DNA of 37,318 nt from positions 1-37,318 of the forward strand of contig UQHS01000018.1 in assembly GCA_900540845.1 (NCBI GenBank), in the 5' to 3' direction. The translations under genes were made by a program, and so were the position numbers. This DNA is from an uncultured Collinsella sp. Its GTDB lineage: Bacteria; Actinomycetota; Coriobacteriia; Coriobacteriales; Coriobacteriaceae. This document shows, piece after piece, positions 1 through 7,230 of this stretch; position 1 is the stretch's first letter, and every line of letters starts with the position of its first letter. The notes beneath the pieces are model-generated. The model ran no database searches and had not been told where the DNA came from. It worked only from the letters and a program-made list of their open reading frames with translations.

Positions 1-54
1 GCGGACCTCCCATCCGGACACCGTCGAGGTGTCCAACTTTTTGTCCGCAGTCCC
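1..54. mobile_element. Insertion-sequence end at left edge of window
   Basis: These 54 bases recur exactly, in reverse complement, at 37264-37317. The sequence is strongly folded: GCGGAC (1-6) pairs with GTCCGC (43-48), and inside it GGACACC (16-22) pairs with GGTGTCC (28-34), followed by AACTTTTTG. The inner hairpin could act as a terminator for transcription leaving the element. The outer edge reads TGCGGACAAAAAGTTGGACA on the opposite strand, which resembles ends of the IS3 family (IS150-like), but no transposase is present in the window to prove the family. It sits directly upstream of a DUF2975 gene lacking its usual start. Confidence 0.75.
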
Positions 55-81
55 GTCTTTCAAACACTAACGAAGATTGTA

Positions 82-540
82 ATGGTATCTAGTTTTGTGG
101 CGATTGCCTTTACATTAGTGGCTGGCAGCGTAAGTTTGATGGCAGATAAACTTCCATTTGGCGAGCTTCTGCAAAGGTTGCTCATAGAAGCTGACAGAAC
201 GATTGACAATCGTGAAATAGGAATAGCCCTGCTCTGTGAAAGCGTGGTTTTGATTTTCGGAGCGATTGAAGCTATTTGTGTTTGCAGATATTTTAAGTTG
301 GAACTGAGCGAGGGAACACCTTTTACTGAAACAGGAGCAAAAAGCATAACGAAGCTCGGAATACTCTTTATTGTTGTAGATGTTTTATCAGCAGCATTTT
401 CCTCTGCGATGGAAAAGTTTGCATTTATATCAGAACGGATGGATAACGGCGGTGGCATTGGTATCGGCATTTGCTTGATTTTACTTGCAATGGTTGTTCG
501 CTACGGTGCGGAATTGGAGCAACGAGGCAGAGCAAAGTAA
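82..540 (+). CDS. DUF2975-family membrane protein, 5' end disrupted by IS
   Basis: This small integral membrane protein of unknown function has about four hydrophobic segments: residues about 4-20, 48-68, 88-112 and 124-142. The ending GIGICLILLAMVVRYGAELEQ is typical of DUF2975, whose genes are normally followed by a small HTH regulator. The frame stays open upstream of the ATG at 82 into the IS end at 1-54. There is no ribosome binding site before 82, so the native start was probably removed by the insertion and a few to about twenty residues are missing. Base composition is AT-richer than the core genes here, which suggests acquisition. Just after the stop are AGGAGG (544-549) and an ATG (556), the expected start of the HTH partner, but the partner's body is gone. 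Expression is uncertain. Confidence 0.65.
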   Translation: MVSSFVAIAFTLVAGSVSLMADKLPFGELLQRLLIEADRTIDNREIGIALLCESVVLIFGAIEAICVCRYFKLELSEGTPFTETGAKSITKLGILFIVVDVLSAAFSSAMEKFAFISERMDNGGGIGIGICLILLAMVVRYGAELEQRGRAK

Positions 541-553
541 CGCAGGAGGATTT

Positions 554-625
554 CTATGAGGCGAGCATGGCCTTGCCGCCGCGGTCGCCGCTCTCGTCGA
601 CGAAGGTGCTGAGCTCCTTGGCCAA
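554..625 (-). pseudogene. DUF3800 N-terminal stub (23 codons)
   Basis: On the minus strand, AGGAG followed by a TTG start at 625 opens a frame reading MAKELSTFVDESGDRGGKA and then a stop at 554-556. The FVDESGD motif near the N-terminus is the hallmark of DUF3800 proteins, whose metal-binding region begins this way; they are often found near mobile elements and defence genes. The rest of the protein, normally some 200 residues or more, is missing. The frame runs straight into the leftover start region of the AT-rich DUF2975 operon, so this is a deletion or recombination junction at about 556-562. Alternative: a chance frame, but the motif with a ribosome binding site makes a remnant more likely. 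Confidence 0.55.
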
Positions 626-648
626 TGGGGACTCCTAATGGAATGGAT

Positions 649-676
649 AAAAAAATAGCCGGGGGACTCCCCCGGC
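649..676 (-). terminator. Rho-independent terminator, minus strand
   Basis: GCCGGGGG (658-665) and CCCCCGGC (669-676) form a perfect 8-bp stem with a 3-base loop. On the minus strand the stem is followed by a U-rich tract (A-run at 649-655 on the plus strand). It could end transcripts coming from the CPBP protease gene at 1026-1820, about 350 bases away. Confidence 0.75.
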
Positions 677-1025
677 ACTTGGAAATGGTACCCATTCGTT
701 GGGGCATGGCCTGCCATGGTCGGCGTTTCGGATGCGAGTCGTTGGGCAAACGGCTCTGCTCTGAGCGAAATTCGATTCGGACGTTTAGCGAGTTCAGCTG
801 CGGTGCACCCGACGCCCTTTCGCGGATCCTGGCTATGCGTTTACGCAAAGCCAGGACCGAGTGTAGATGGCCGATATAATGGGCGGGGTCCTCAGGGTCG
901 CTTCTCACGCCCCCTCTTGCACGCCTGTGCACATATAGAAAAACCGAGCACCCTGGATCGGAACGGCATTCCGGTTCAAGGGGCTCGCCTGTCTGTGACC
1001 GTTCGCCAGCGCGGCCTCACCTAAT
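677..1025. other. Non-coding stretch with one strong hairpin
   Basis: I see no convincing gene between the terminator at 649-676 and the stop of the CPBP protease at 1026. The stretch holds a hairpin at 827-856: TCCTGGCT pairs with AGCCAGGA, then GCG with CGC inside, around a TTTA loop. It is not followed by a T-run on either strand. The stretch also holds one copy of a 21-base repeat (683-703) that recurs at 2318-2338. A TATAAT at 875-880 has no good -35 partner. Confidence 0.4.
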
Positions 1026-1820
1026 TCACGGAGCAGGCCATTCCGGTTTCCCGCCGCAGACCTCTTCGATTGGGAGCCTGCGGCGAAAAGCGGCCAACGA
1101 GAGCCCCGTGAGGGCGAGCGCCGCGGCTATCACGAGTGAAATGTTTGAAAGCGAAAGCACCCCGATTAGCGTGTTCGCCAACGCATGGAGAAGGCAGCAG
1201 GAGAAAGCGCACCCGCCCGCGCGATAGAGCGCCGACAGCCAGAACGAGAGGAACACGGCGAGGGCTACGAACGCAAGAAACGGGGTTGTCTCCCTCCCGG
1301 CGCCCTGCGTGAACCACAGCGGCAGATGCCACAGGCCCCAAATCGCCCCGGTGGCAAGACAGGCCGCGAAAAAGGGAATTCTTCGCTCAAGCTCAGGCTC
1401 CAGGACCGCTCGCCAACCCAGTTCCTCGTTACCGCCGCTGACCATGAGGGCAGCAAGGAAGACCCCCATGGCGGAGATTGGGCTGAAGCCTTCCGCGAGG
1501 CCATCGGAGGCGGCGGTGAGAAGAACCAGCGGCACGACGAGGAACGCCGCGGTCCAAGGGAGCGAGCGTCTCAGCCCGCCGAACGTAAACGCGAGGCCAC
1601 GCTTCAGGGTAAAGCCTCCCGGGATCAACGAGAGCCCGGCGATGGTGGGCCCAAAGACGCCGGCGGTGTGGATCGCCGTTCCGATGGGACTTGAATAATC
1701 GATGATGCCCGCTGAGGTCAGGACCGCATTCAGCCACCATGCGGGCCAAGTGATGAGGAAGGTTATCAGGAGAAATCTGGTGCTGGTGCGCAACCCTGAA
1801 TAATGCCTCGGCAGCTTCAT
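1026..1820 (-). CDS. CPBP-family intramembrane metalloprotease (Abi-type)
   Basis: This polytopic membrane protein of about 264 residues belongs to the CPBP/Abi family, related to Rce1-type CAAX proteases. The diagnostic motifs are present: NEELGWR (EExxxR motif 1), WGLWHLPLW (motif 2, with the histidine) and HALANTLIG (HxxxN-type motif 3). Hydrophobic stretches fill most of the chain. Bacterial members are linked to bacteriocin self-immunity or protein processing, but substrates are mostly unknown. The frame stays open upstream to 1985, but residues coded there are polar and unlike the family; the ATG at 1820 (MKLPRHYSGLRTSTRF) precedes the first membrane helix and is the better start, although its ribosome binding site is weak. 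The gene is monocistronic, with a terminator at 649-676 downstream. Confidence 0.75.
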   Translation of the reverse strand: MKLPRHYSGLRTSTRFLLITFLITWPAWWLNAVLTSAGIIDYSSPIGTAIHTAGVFGPTIAGLSLIPGGFTLKRGLAFTFGGLRRSLPWTAAFLVVPLVLLTAASDGLAEGFSPISAMGVFLAALMVSGGNEELGWRAVLEPELERRIPFFAACLATGAIWGLWHLPLWFTQGAGRETTPFLAFVALAVFLSFWLSALYRAGGCAFSCCLLHALANTLIGVLSLSNISLVIAAALALTGLSLAAFRRRLPIEEVCGGKPEWPAP

Positions 1821-2120
1821 GCGATAACTCACTCTCGACCGTCTATGATTAGGGCTGGTTTCTACTACCGAAATGTAGATGACCATGCAGAGAAGGGACA
1901 ACCAAGGAGACAGGTTACTGATGCGGGCTCCCGCACGCCCACGACTACCCGACGGGGACTGTGTTTTCATCTCTGGTGCTCGCATTGTAGCACGAGCGGA
2001 TTTACGATGTTGATTGTCGGCACCTAGACGGATATGAAGGCGGTTCGATCTAGGTCAAGCTGGTCGCTCGCTCATAAAGCGGCCGATGGCCGCGTTCATG
2101 AACGAGCGACTGATTCCCTG

Positions 2121-2149
2121 AAAAGTAAAAGGCGCCCATGCGGGCGCCT
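2121..2149 (-). terminator. Rho-independent terminator, minus strand
   Basis: GGCGCCC (2131-2137) and GGGCGCC (2142-2148) pair around ATGC. On the minus strand the hairpin is followed by a U-rich run (plus-strand A-rich tract 2121-2130). It lies about 320 bases downstream of the kinase gene stop at 2466 and is its most likely terminator. Confidence 0.8.
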
Positions 2150-2317
2150 GCCTAGTAGCTGGAATTGTTCGGTTGTGGTCGGAGTGCTCGTCTTCCGCGG
2201 TGCTGTCGTCCGGGGTCCGGCATCTGTCGTTCGCCTCTTCTGTCGTGTTTGATGTTGCGTGTTATGCGAGCGACCTTTCGCGGGCCTGACGGCCCTTTGC
2301 CCCAGGTGCACCCGGAT

Positions 2318-2383
2318 AAATGGTACCCATCCGTTGGGACTCGGCTTATCGAAATCGAGCTGCATGGGAGCAAGCGGATGGGT
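2318..2383. repeat. Intergenic repeat copy with palindrome
   Basis: The 21 bases at 2318-2338 match 683-703 with one mismatch (core GGTACCCAT followed by CGTTGGG). Here the repeat is one arm of a palindrome: ACCCATCCG at 2325-2333 pairs with CGGATGGGT at 2375-2383, and CTCGGCTT/CGAG sequences between them can extend the fold. Both copies flank the CPBP protease gene. They may be remnants of a small mobile or REP-like element. Confidence 0.45.
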
Positions 2384-2465
2384 GAACGGCCTAAGGTGTA
2401 ATCAAGATAGCGCTTCTCGTATCGTTTCCTCCAGAGGAACGCCAGCCTGAGTTACATCAATGAAT

Positions 2466-3980
2466 CTACACCGAGTTGTTGAGAAGATCTTCCAGCATCG
2501 GGTCTACTCCGCTGGAAATAATATCCTTGATTAGGTGTTGAGCATGGAAACGATTGATTCGCCATGCTATATATGAAAGCGTTTGGCATGCACGTTCCTT
2601 GATGTCATATGGTGCCTTGCTTAAAATAATTGAATTTGCGATGTCGGCAAATGCATCGTGGTCTTTCCATCTCTTGCAGGCTTGCGTCATGCCCTGGTCG
2701 ATAGCGTCCATAACAAAGGTCGCGTTGCTGTTGTCAATCTCCGTAAAATTGACAACCGTTTTAGCGAACGCCGGGTTTGACACTACCCGTGAGCACAGCT
2801 GCTCATCGGTCATTTCGAGAATCCATTCGGCAACCTCTCCGTCGAGGATTCCCCGTGCCGCTTTTTCCGCAAGTTTCGTTTCCCGGTCCGCATCTGCTAT
2901 CGAAGACAACCTTCGCTTTATCGCGCTCAAAAATTCTGCCGCATCCTGGTATCTTTTCGACGGATCGTCTGCAGTTGCTTTTTCTACCAGCGGTCGAAAA
3001 CGATGGTTCGTTTTTGTCGGATGTCCGGCGAGCACGAAGTTGATAATCCTGCCCAGGGAAAAGACATCGCTCCTTTTGTCTCCATCTTTTAGATAGACAA
3101 GTTGTTCGGGCGAACAGTAGAACCATTGTCCGTAATTGTTTGTGTTGGTGGTTTGGTAGGATGAAAGTGTGTTCAAGTTCTTTCCGAGACCGAAATCGGC
3201 AATCTTCAGTTGGCCACCCAGCAGAAAAATATTCGTGGGGCTCAGATCTCGGTGAATGTATCCGCGCGAGTGAATGGCGGCCATGGTGCCAATTATCTGC
3301 TCGATTATGGACATCTTGACTTGCTCGGATAGAGGATTGCCCATGAACTCTAGTAGCGTGGTCTCGCCAGCCTCCATCGTGTAGGAGCAATTGCTCTCGT
3401 CGTAATCAAAGACACGGAGAACCCCTGGCAGCTCCGAAAGATCCTTCATTATCTCGTATTCGCGCTTGAAACGATGGCGATTCCTTGCATCAAGGGCCAC
3501 TTCGGGCATGAGCTTTTTCAGGACCTTGCCTGTTGATTTTTGTCTAAATACCTCGGCAAAGCCGCCTTTTCCAATCGGGATTAGATCCGAATCGAGCACG
3601 ACAAGCTTCATCTCGCCGTCCGTTCCGACTATCTCGAGCTCGTCGGAGATTAGCACTCGATTGAACCGTTTCCTCGCTTTATCTGCCCTTTCTCGGGCTT
3701 CGATTTCATCGCAACCGAAAGTACTGACCATGTACCTGAACCCAAGAACGATTGAGAAAAAACGATCGAGCCGGCCGCTCGATGCAACGCTGGCTATCTT
3801 TCCAGCGGCGTATCTCCATCTAGTAGGTGCGTTTCCGCCTTGATAGATATCTCGGAAGCCGAAATGGTCATTGAAGAATGACACTATTTGAGGGCCTGAC
3901 AAGTAGTGGAATAGCTCTCCCTCGTCGCCCACGAACATCTTTGCAATAGATTCTAACGACCGTTCGCTGAGTGATGGCAT
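2466..3980 (-). CDS. Ser/Thr protein kinase with abortive-infection-like N-terminal domain
   Basis: This cytosolic Hanks-type kinase has 504 residues from the chosen start. The kinase core is complete: glycine loop IGKGGFAEVF (about 136-145), ATP lysine in VLKKL (about 155), HRDLSPTN catalytic loop (D at about 245), DFG in IADFGLG (about 262) and SPEQ (about 290). The usual HRDLKP lysine is replaced by serine, as in some other bacterial kinases. The first ~110 residues contain FFNDHFGFRDIY and APTRWRYA, which recall the small N-terminal domains of Abi-type phage-defence proteins; this is family resemblance by eye. The ~140-residue C-terminal part is helical and unassigned. There is no transmembrane or PASTA segment, so it is not a PknB-type sensor. 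ATG 3980 is preferred because AGGAGG lies 8 bases upstream; ATG 4001 is the alternative. Base composition is AT-richer than the core genes here, suggesting transfer. Confidence 0.8.
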   Translation of the reverse strand: MPSLSERSLESIAKMFVGDEGELFHYLSGPQIVSFFNDHFGFRDIYQGGNAPTRWRYAAGKIASVASSGRLDRFFSIVLGFRYMVSTFGCDEIEARERADKARKRFNRVLISDELEIVGTDGEMKLVVLDSDLIPIGKGGFAEVFRQKSTGKVLKKLMPEVALDARNRHRFKREYEIMKDLSELPGVLRVFDYDESNCSYTMEAGETTLLEFMGNPLSEQVKMSIIEQIIGTMAAIHSRGYIHRDLSPTNIFLLGGQLKIADFGLGKNLNTLSSYQTTNTNNYGQWFYCSPEQLVYLKDGDKRSDVFSLGRIINFVLAGHPTKTNHRFRPLVEKATADDPSKRYQDAAEFLSAIKRRLSSIADADRETKLAEKAARGILDGEVAEWILEMTDEQLCSRVVSNPAFAKTVVNFTEIDNSNATFVMDAIDQGMTQACKRWKDHDAFADIANSIILSKAPYDIKERACQTLSYIAWRINRFHAQHLIKDIISSGVDPMLEDLLNNSV

Positions 3981-4001
3981 CGCCCTGTCCTCCTCGTTCA
4001 T

Positions 4002-4808
4002 TTGTCGTCATCCTAGTCACCAGAGCACCATCTGCCAAGGATCATTGCCTTACAGAGCTACTTTTTGCACTCTCCGCTCATATGGTCATCCGACATTGCC
4101 TGGTTAATAATGCAACAGCAAAATCGGCTACCCTGTAGCTGATATCCTCATTAGCTCAAAGGAGATTTTGGCAGCGGAGCAATCTCGAAGCAAGCGACGT
4201 CATTCGCGTAATAAGTCTTGTCACGTCTCGGGTTTTCATCAACTCATAAGCAAGCCGCCCGAGACTTCTCGCTTTCTTTGTCGATAGCGAAGACCTGCGA
4301 GCTGCGGTTTTTCGAACGGCGCGCAAGCCGCTTGCATTGAGTCACTTACGATTGCAGCTGGCTGCTTGCAGGTTGAAGGGCGGTTGAGTTTCAAAACGGG
4401 TGTTTTCGTCGCTAACGAGCCTCCAAAGGCAGCCTGCTGGGCCTTTTGGGATAAAAACAAAAAATCAAACCCCTGAGTTTGAAAAAGTTATTGAAGTTGC
4501 CCCAGCTTTTGTCCACGAAGCTGACGAAACATGACATGGTGTTACCTGGCGACACCCGGCTTGAGACGGCGTCGAAAACTAGGTGCAACTGGAATGGCGG
4601 GACGGCAGAACCAGAACCGTTGAGTGGGGATAACAAATTCCTTAGTTATGGGGGTATAGATTTGATTTCCTTTAGGATACACCCCCATAACTATATGAAT
4701 TGACCTGCTGACTCCAATGAAGATTGGAGGGTAACTGCCAGGGGTGACGGCCCAGCGAGTGTTATTTTGCGAGCTATGCGCATTGAAAGCAACCTTTCGT
4801 GGTATAAA
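4002..4808. other. Long AT-richer intergenic region with inverted repeats
   Basis: I see no gene I can support in these 800 bases. A TTG frame from about 4171 (after AAAGGAG) and an ATG frame from 4479 are short and resemble nothing I know. Structures present are GTCTCGGG (4225-4232) with CCCGAGAC (4258-4265), and a 15-bp inverted repeat at 4644-4658/4678-4692. The region may include promoters for the kinase (minus) and the toxin (plus), and remnants of a lost element. Confidence 0.4.
4644..4692. repeat. 15-bp inverted repeat, AGTTATGGGGG arms
   Basis: AGTTATGGGGGTATA (4644-4658) and TACACCCCCATAACT (4678-4692) are inverted copies with one mismatch, separated by 19 AT-rich bases. There is no T-run beyond either arm, so it is not a standard terminator. 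It could be an operator, an element end or a recombination site. Confidence 0.5.
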
Positions 4809-4864
4809 CTACTTGCCGGAAGCCGCGGCTTTCAGAGTACGGCTTACGTGTACGTTTAACCTCC

Positions 4865-4933
4865 GTGGGCGACGGGGTGCCGCAAGGCGTAGAATATCGC
4901 CCACCTGTAGGGGCCTGCAGCGATGCGGGCCCC
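4865..4933 (+). ncRNA. Candidate structured leader / RNA antitoxin of the adjacent toxin
   Basis: Two hairpins precede the toxin start. GTGGGCGA (4865-4872) pairs with TCGCCCAC (4897-4904). GGGGCC-GCA pairs with TGC-GGCCCC at 4910-4933, with one unpaired base on each arm around a GCGA loop. ToxN/AbiQ-type toxins are normally neutralised by a repeated pseudoknot RNA encoded just upstream, with a terminator hairpin between RNA and toxin. The position and folds fit that plan, and a TATAAA at 4803-4808 could be the -10. However, I do not see the tandem repeats expected of such an antitoxin, so this is a positional inference only. Confidence 0.3.
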
Positions 4934-4958
4934 GCTTCGTATGAAGGGGGCGTTACCG

Positions 4959-5408
4959 ATGAAGATCGTATCCATCTCCCAGGACTTCTTCGACCTCGTC
5001 GAGGGCGACCGCGAGCTCATGCTTAAGCACAATCGCCCCTGCATCGTGGTGGTGAGACTGCGTTTCCGCGGGAAGCGCAGGGACTTCGCCGTGCCGCTGC
5101 GTTCCAACATCGCCCCTAACGTGCCCAAAGACCAGTACTTTGCGTTGCCACCCCGCCCCACGACACGCCCCGGCTGCCGCCACGGCATCCACTACATCAA
5201 GATGTTCCCCATAACCAAGGCCTACCAGCGCCGCTTCAGGACCCAGGGCTCGGCCTACTACGAGACGCTCCAGCGCATCATCGACGGCAACACCAAGCGC
5301 ATCGTCTCCGAGTGCCAGGCATACCTCGACCGCTACGAGCGCGAGGGAAGGCCCCGCTTTGCCGTCGACATCGACCGCATCGTGGGGCTGCTGGAGGGCG
5401 AGAAGTAG
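4959..5408 (+). CDS. ToxN/AbiQ-like (type III toxin-antitoxin) endoribonuclease toxin
   Basis: The product is a small basic cytosolic protein of 149 residues. Its layout follows the ToxN/AbiQ/TenpN fold: an N-terminal strand-rich part with an FAVPLRSNI segment (where ToxN has PLSSPK-like sequence), then HGIHYIKMFPIT (counterpart of the INLNNMIPV region), then a C-terminal helical stretch YYETLQRIIDGNTKRIVSECQ carrying repeated Lys and Arg. Family members cut RNA and are held inactive by a small repeated RNA; several block phage growth by abortive infection. The start at 4959 has AAGGGGGCG 6-7 bases upstream; an earlier in-frame ATG at 4923 would run through the leader hairpin and is unlikely. 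It lies between a kinase and an ATPase in an eroded accessory region. Assignment is from motif layout alone. Confidence 0.6.
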   Translation: MKIVSISQDFFDLVEGDRELMLKHNRPCIVVVRLRFRGKRRDFAVPLRSNIAPNVPKDQYFALPPRPTTRPGCRHGIHYIKMFPITKAYQRRFRTQGSAYYETLQRIIDGNTKRIVSECQAYLDRYEREGRPRFAVDIDRIVGLLEGEK

Positions 5409-5551
5409 GGCACCTCGGCTCAGTCTCGAGCCATGCGAAATCGCTCCGCATTTTTGAACGCCGCGTGTGCGTCCCAAATACTTGAGAAACAAGCTGTGAA
5501 GTGCGGCGGCGCGCCCGTGCCCGTGCATAGCCATCGCCATCAGCGTCTGCG

Positions 5552-5857
5552 GTGCGCTACAACATCACGAGCAAGCCGCCCGGCAAGTCGGAAGCTGCCG
5601 CCAAGAAGAAGCTGGACTTCTCGGCAGTTGAGCTGCTGGGGGTCGACGAGGGCTTATGCGTTCAATGCATGCACGCCGGGCCTTACGACGACGAATCGGC
5701 GACTATAAGCGCCATGCGCGCATTTGCGGCGGAACAGGGATATGCGCCCGACTTCTCCGAATCCCGCCTCCATCACGAGATTTACCTCTCCGACCCGCGC
5801 AAGTGCGTGCCAGAGAAGCTCAAGACCGTGATCCGCCATCCCATCAAGTCTATTTAG
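5552..5857 (+). pseudogene. GyrI-like small-molecule-binding protein, C-terminal half only
   Basis: The translated 101 residues match the C-terminal half of GyrI-like (COG4832/SoxS-type ligand-binding) proteins. VDEGLCVQCMHAGPYDDES and HHEIYLSDPRK followed by PEKLKTVIRHP are the conserved segments. Full-length members are about 200 residues, so roughly 100 N-terminal residues are missing. The upstream bases 5409-5551 do not contain them in any frame I can read. The frame can start at GTG 5552 but has no good ribosome binding site. I read it as a 5'-truncated remnant; a functional half-length protein is less likely. Confidence 0.65.
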
Positions 5858-5970
5858 CAAAACGAGCGGCGCCGCGTGTTCCAGGCTCCCGCAATTGCGG
5901 GCCGACGACGATTGCGCAACCTGTTCAGCCTTCTGGCGCTTACCTGTGCAGACCGATGGCACATTGCCCT

Positions 5971-6012
5971 CTCGGTTTCGAAACTTCAAAAAATACGAGT
6001 TTCGAAACCGAG
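5971..6012. promoter_or_regulatory. Paired GTTTCGAAAC palindromes upstream of AAA ATPase
   Basis: CTCGGTTTCGAAACT (5971-5985) and AGTTTCGAAACCGAG (5998-6012) are perfect inverted copies of 15 bases with a 12-base A/T-rich spacer. Each arm itself contains the 10-base palindrome GTTTCGAAAC. The right arm ends 1 base before the AAGGAG ribosome binding site (6013-6018). This fits an operator with two dimer sites, or an RNA hairpin that would hide the ribosome binding site. No regulator is encoded nearby. Confidence 0.6.
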
Positions 6013-6021
6013 AAGGAGCTG

Positions 6022-7230
6022 ATGATGGCTTGGGTAGACCGCAATCGTACATGGAGCGGCTTTGGGCGCTCGAGGGTACCTGGGACATCAAGGTGATTAC
6101 GGGGACGCGCCGCTCCGGCAAGTCCGAGCTCATGAAGGCGTTCTCCGCCTCCGTTGCTCTGAAGGACCCGTCCTCCAACAACGTCTACATCGACCAGCTG
6201 GGCCTCGACAACGAGCCGCTGCTCGAGTACCACGCGCTGCATCGCGAAATCATAGAGCGGCACAAAGAGGGCACCCGCAACCGCCTCTTCATCGATGAGG
6301 TGCAGCAGTGCAAGGGCTTCGAGAAGACGATAAACAGCATTCACGCACGCGGTGGATGGGATATCTACCTCACGGGGTCGAACGCGTTTCTCCTTAGTTT
6401 GGACCTGGCGACCCTGTTCACGGGGCGCCATAGGGAGGTTCACATTCTCCCTTTCGGCTTCGGCGAATACCGTTCCTACTTCGGCGAGCAAGGGGCCGTC
6501 GACGATGACTTCGACGCTTTCATCAGACGCGGCGGGCTCGCTGGGTCCTACGATTACGATGACATCTCGGAGTCGTACGGCTACATCCGCGACGTCTACA
6601 AGACCATCCTCACGCGCGACCTCGTCCAGAAGTTCTCGCTGCCCGACTCAACCGTGTTGGAGAGGTTGGCCGAGTACATGATGGACAATTCCGGCAACCT
6701 CAACTCGCCCAACAACATCGCCAACGTGCTCGACGCCAACAGGGTTCCCACCAACCACGTCACCGTCGGGCGCTATATCTCCTATCTCCGCGACGCCTTC
6801 GTCTTCTATGAGGCAAAGCGCTACGACATCAAGGGGAAGAAGTACCTGAGCACGCAGGCGAAGCATTACGTATGCGACTTGGGAATGCGCTATGCGGTCC
6901 TGGGGACGCGCGACATGGACTGGGGTCGCATGTACGAGAATGCAGTCTTCCTTGAGCTGATGAGGCAAGACTACGAGACCTACGTCGGGAAGCTGTATCA
7001 AAAGGAGGTCGACTTCGTCGCGAAGAGGGGGGTCGGAGCTCGTCTACATCCAAGTAAGTGACGACATCAGCTCCGATTTGACGCTCGAGAGGGAGCTCGC
7101 GCCGCTTCTGTCAATCAGGGACGCGTTCCCGAAGGTCCTCATCGCCCGCACGAGACATGAGCCCTATACCCGGGAGGGCGTGCTTGTGCTAGACCTCGCG
7201 AGGTGGCTGCTCGGCGAGCAGAGGTTCTGA
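6022..7230 (+). pseudogene. AAA ATPase with DUF4143 domain (AAA_14 type), frameshifted
   Basis: This is a P-loop ATPase of the AAA_14 + DUF4143 family, common in gut anaerobes and of unknown role. Walker A is GTRRSGKS, Walker B is RLFIDEV and the sensor-like segment is YLTGSN; the DUF4143 part ends in YQKEVDFVAKRG. Two breaks are visible. AAGGAG fits the ATGs at 6022/6025, but the next codons (MMAWVDR) must shift frame near 6040 to join RPQSYMERLWALEG. The second break is in a run of six G at 7027-7032: removing one G restores SELVYIQVSDD through LARWLLGEQRF, ending at 7230. As given, the main frame runs from 5895 (or TTG 6030 / ATG 6051) to 7061 and lacks about 60 C-terminal residues. This may be true decay, slippage-based switching or sequence error. 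Confidence 0.65.

Larger units (their letters stand above)
1821..2465. other. Intergenic region rich in inverted repeats
   Basis: No gene is supported here. The region holds four structures. First, an imperfect hairpin at 2063-2110: GTCGCTCG and CGAGCGAC outside, GCGGCC and GGCCGC inside. Second, a minus-strand terminator at 2121-2149. Third, a second copy of the GGTACCCAT repeat at 2318-2338. Fourth, a palindrome of ACCCATCCG (2325-2333) with CGGATGGGT (2375-2383). The CPBP promoter and the 3' untranslated region of the kinase gene must lie here. Confidence 0.45.

Noticed and set aside
1821..1985. Upstream extension of the CPBP protease to an ATG at 1985.
   Set aside because: The extra 55 residues are polar and arginine-rich, precede the first membrane helix and are unlike the family.
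4239..4703. Small ORFs on both strands in the kinase-toxin gap.
   Set aside because: They lack ribosome binding sites at sensible starts and resemble no family I know. Overlapping frames on both strands are likely chance.
4700..4958. Tandem repeats of a classical ToxI-type antitoxin.
   Set aside because: I looked for 20-45 base direct repeats and found none; only hairpins are present, so only a low-confidence RNA is listed.
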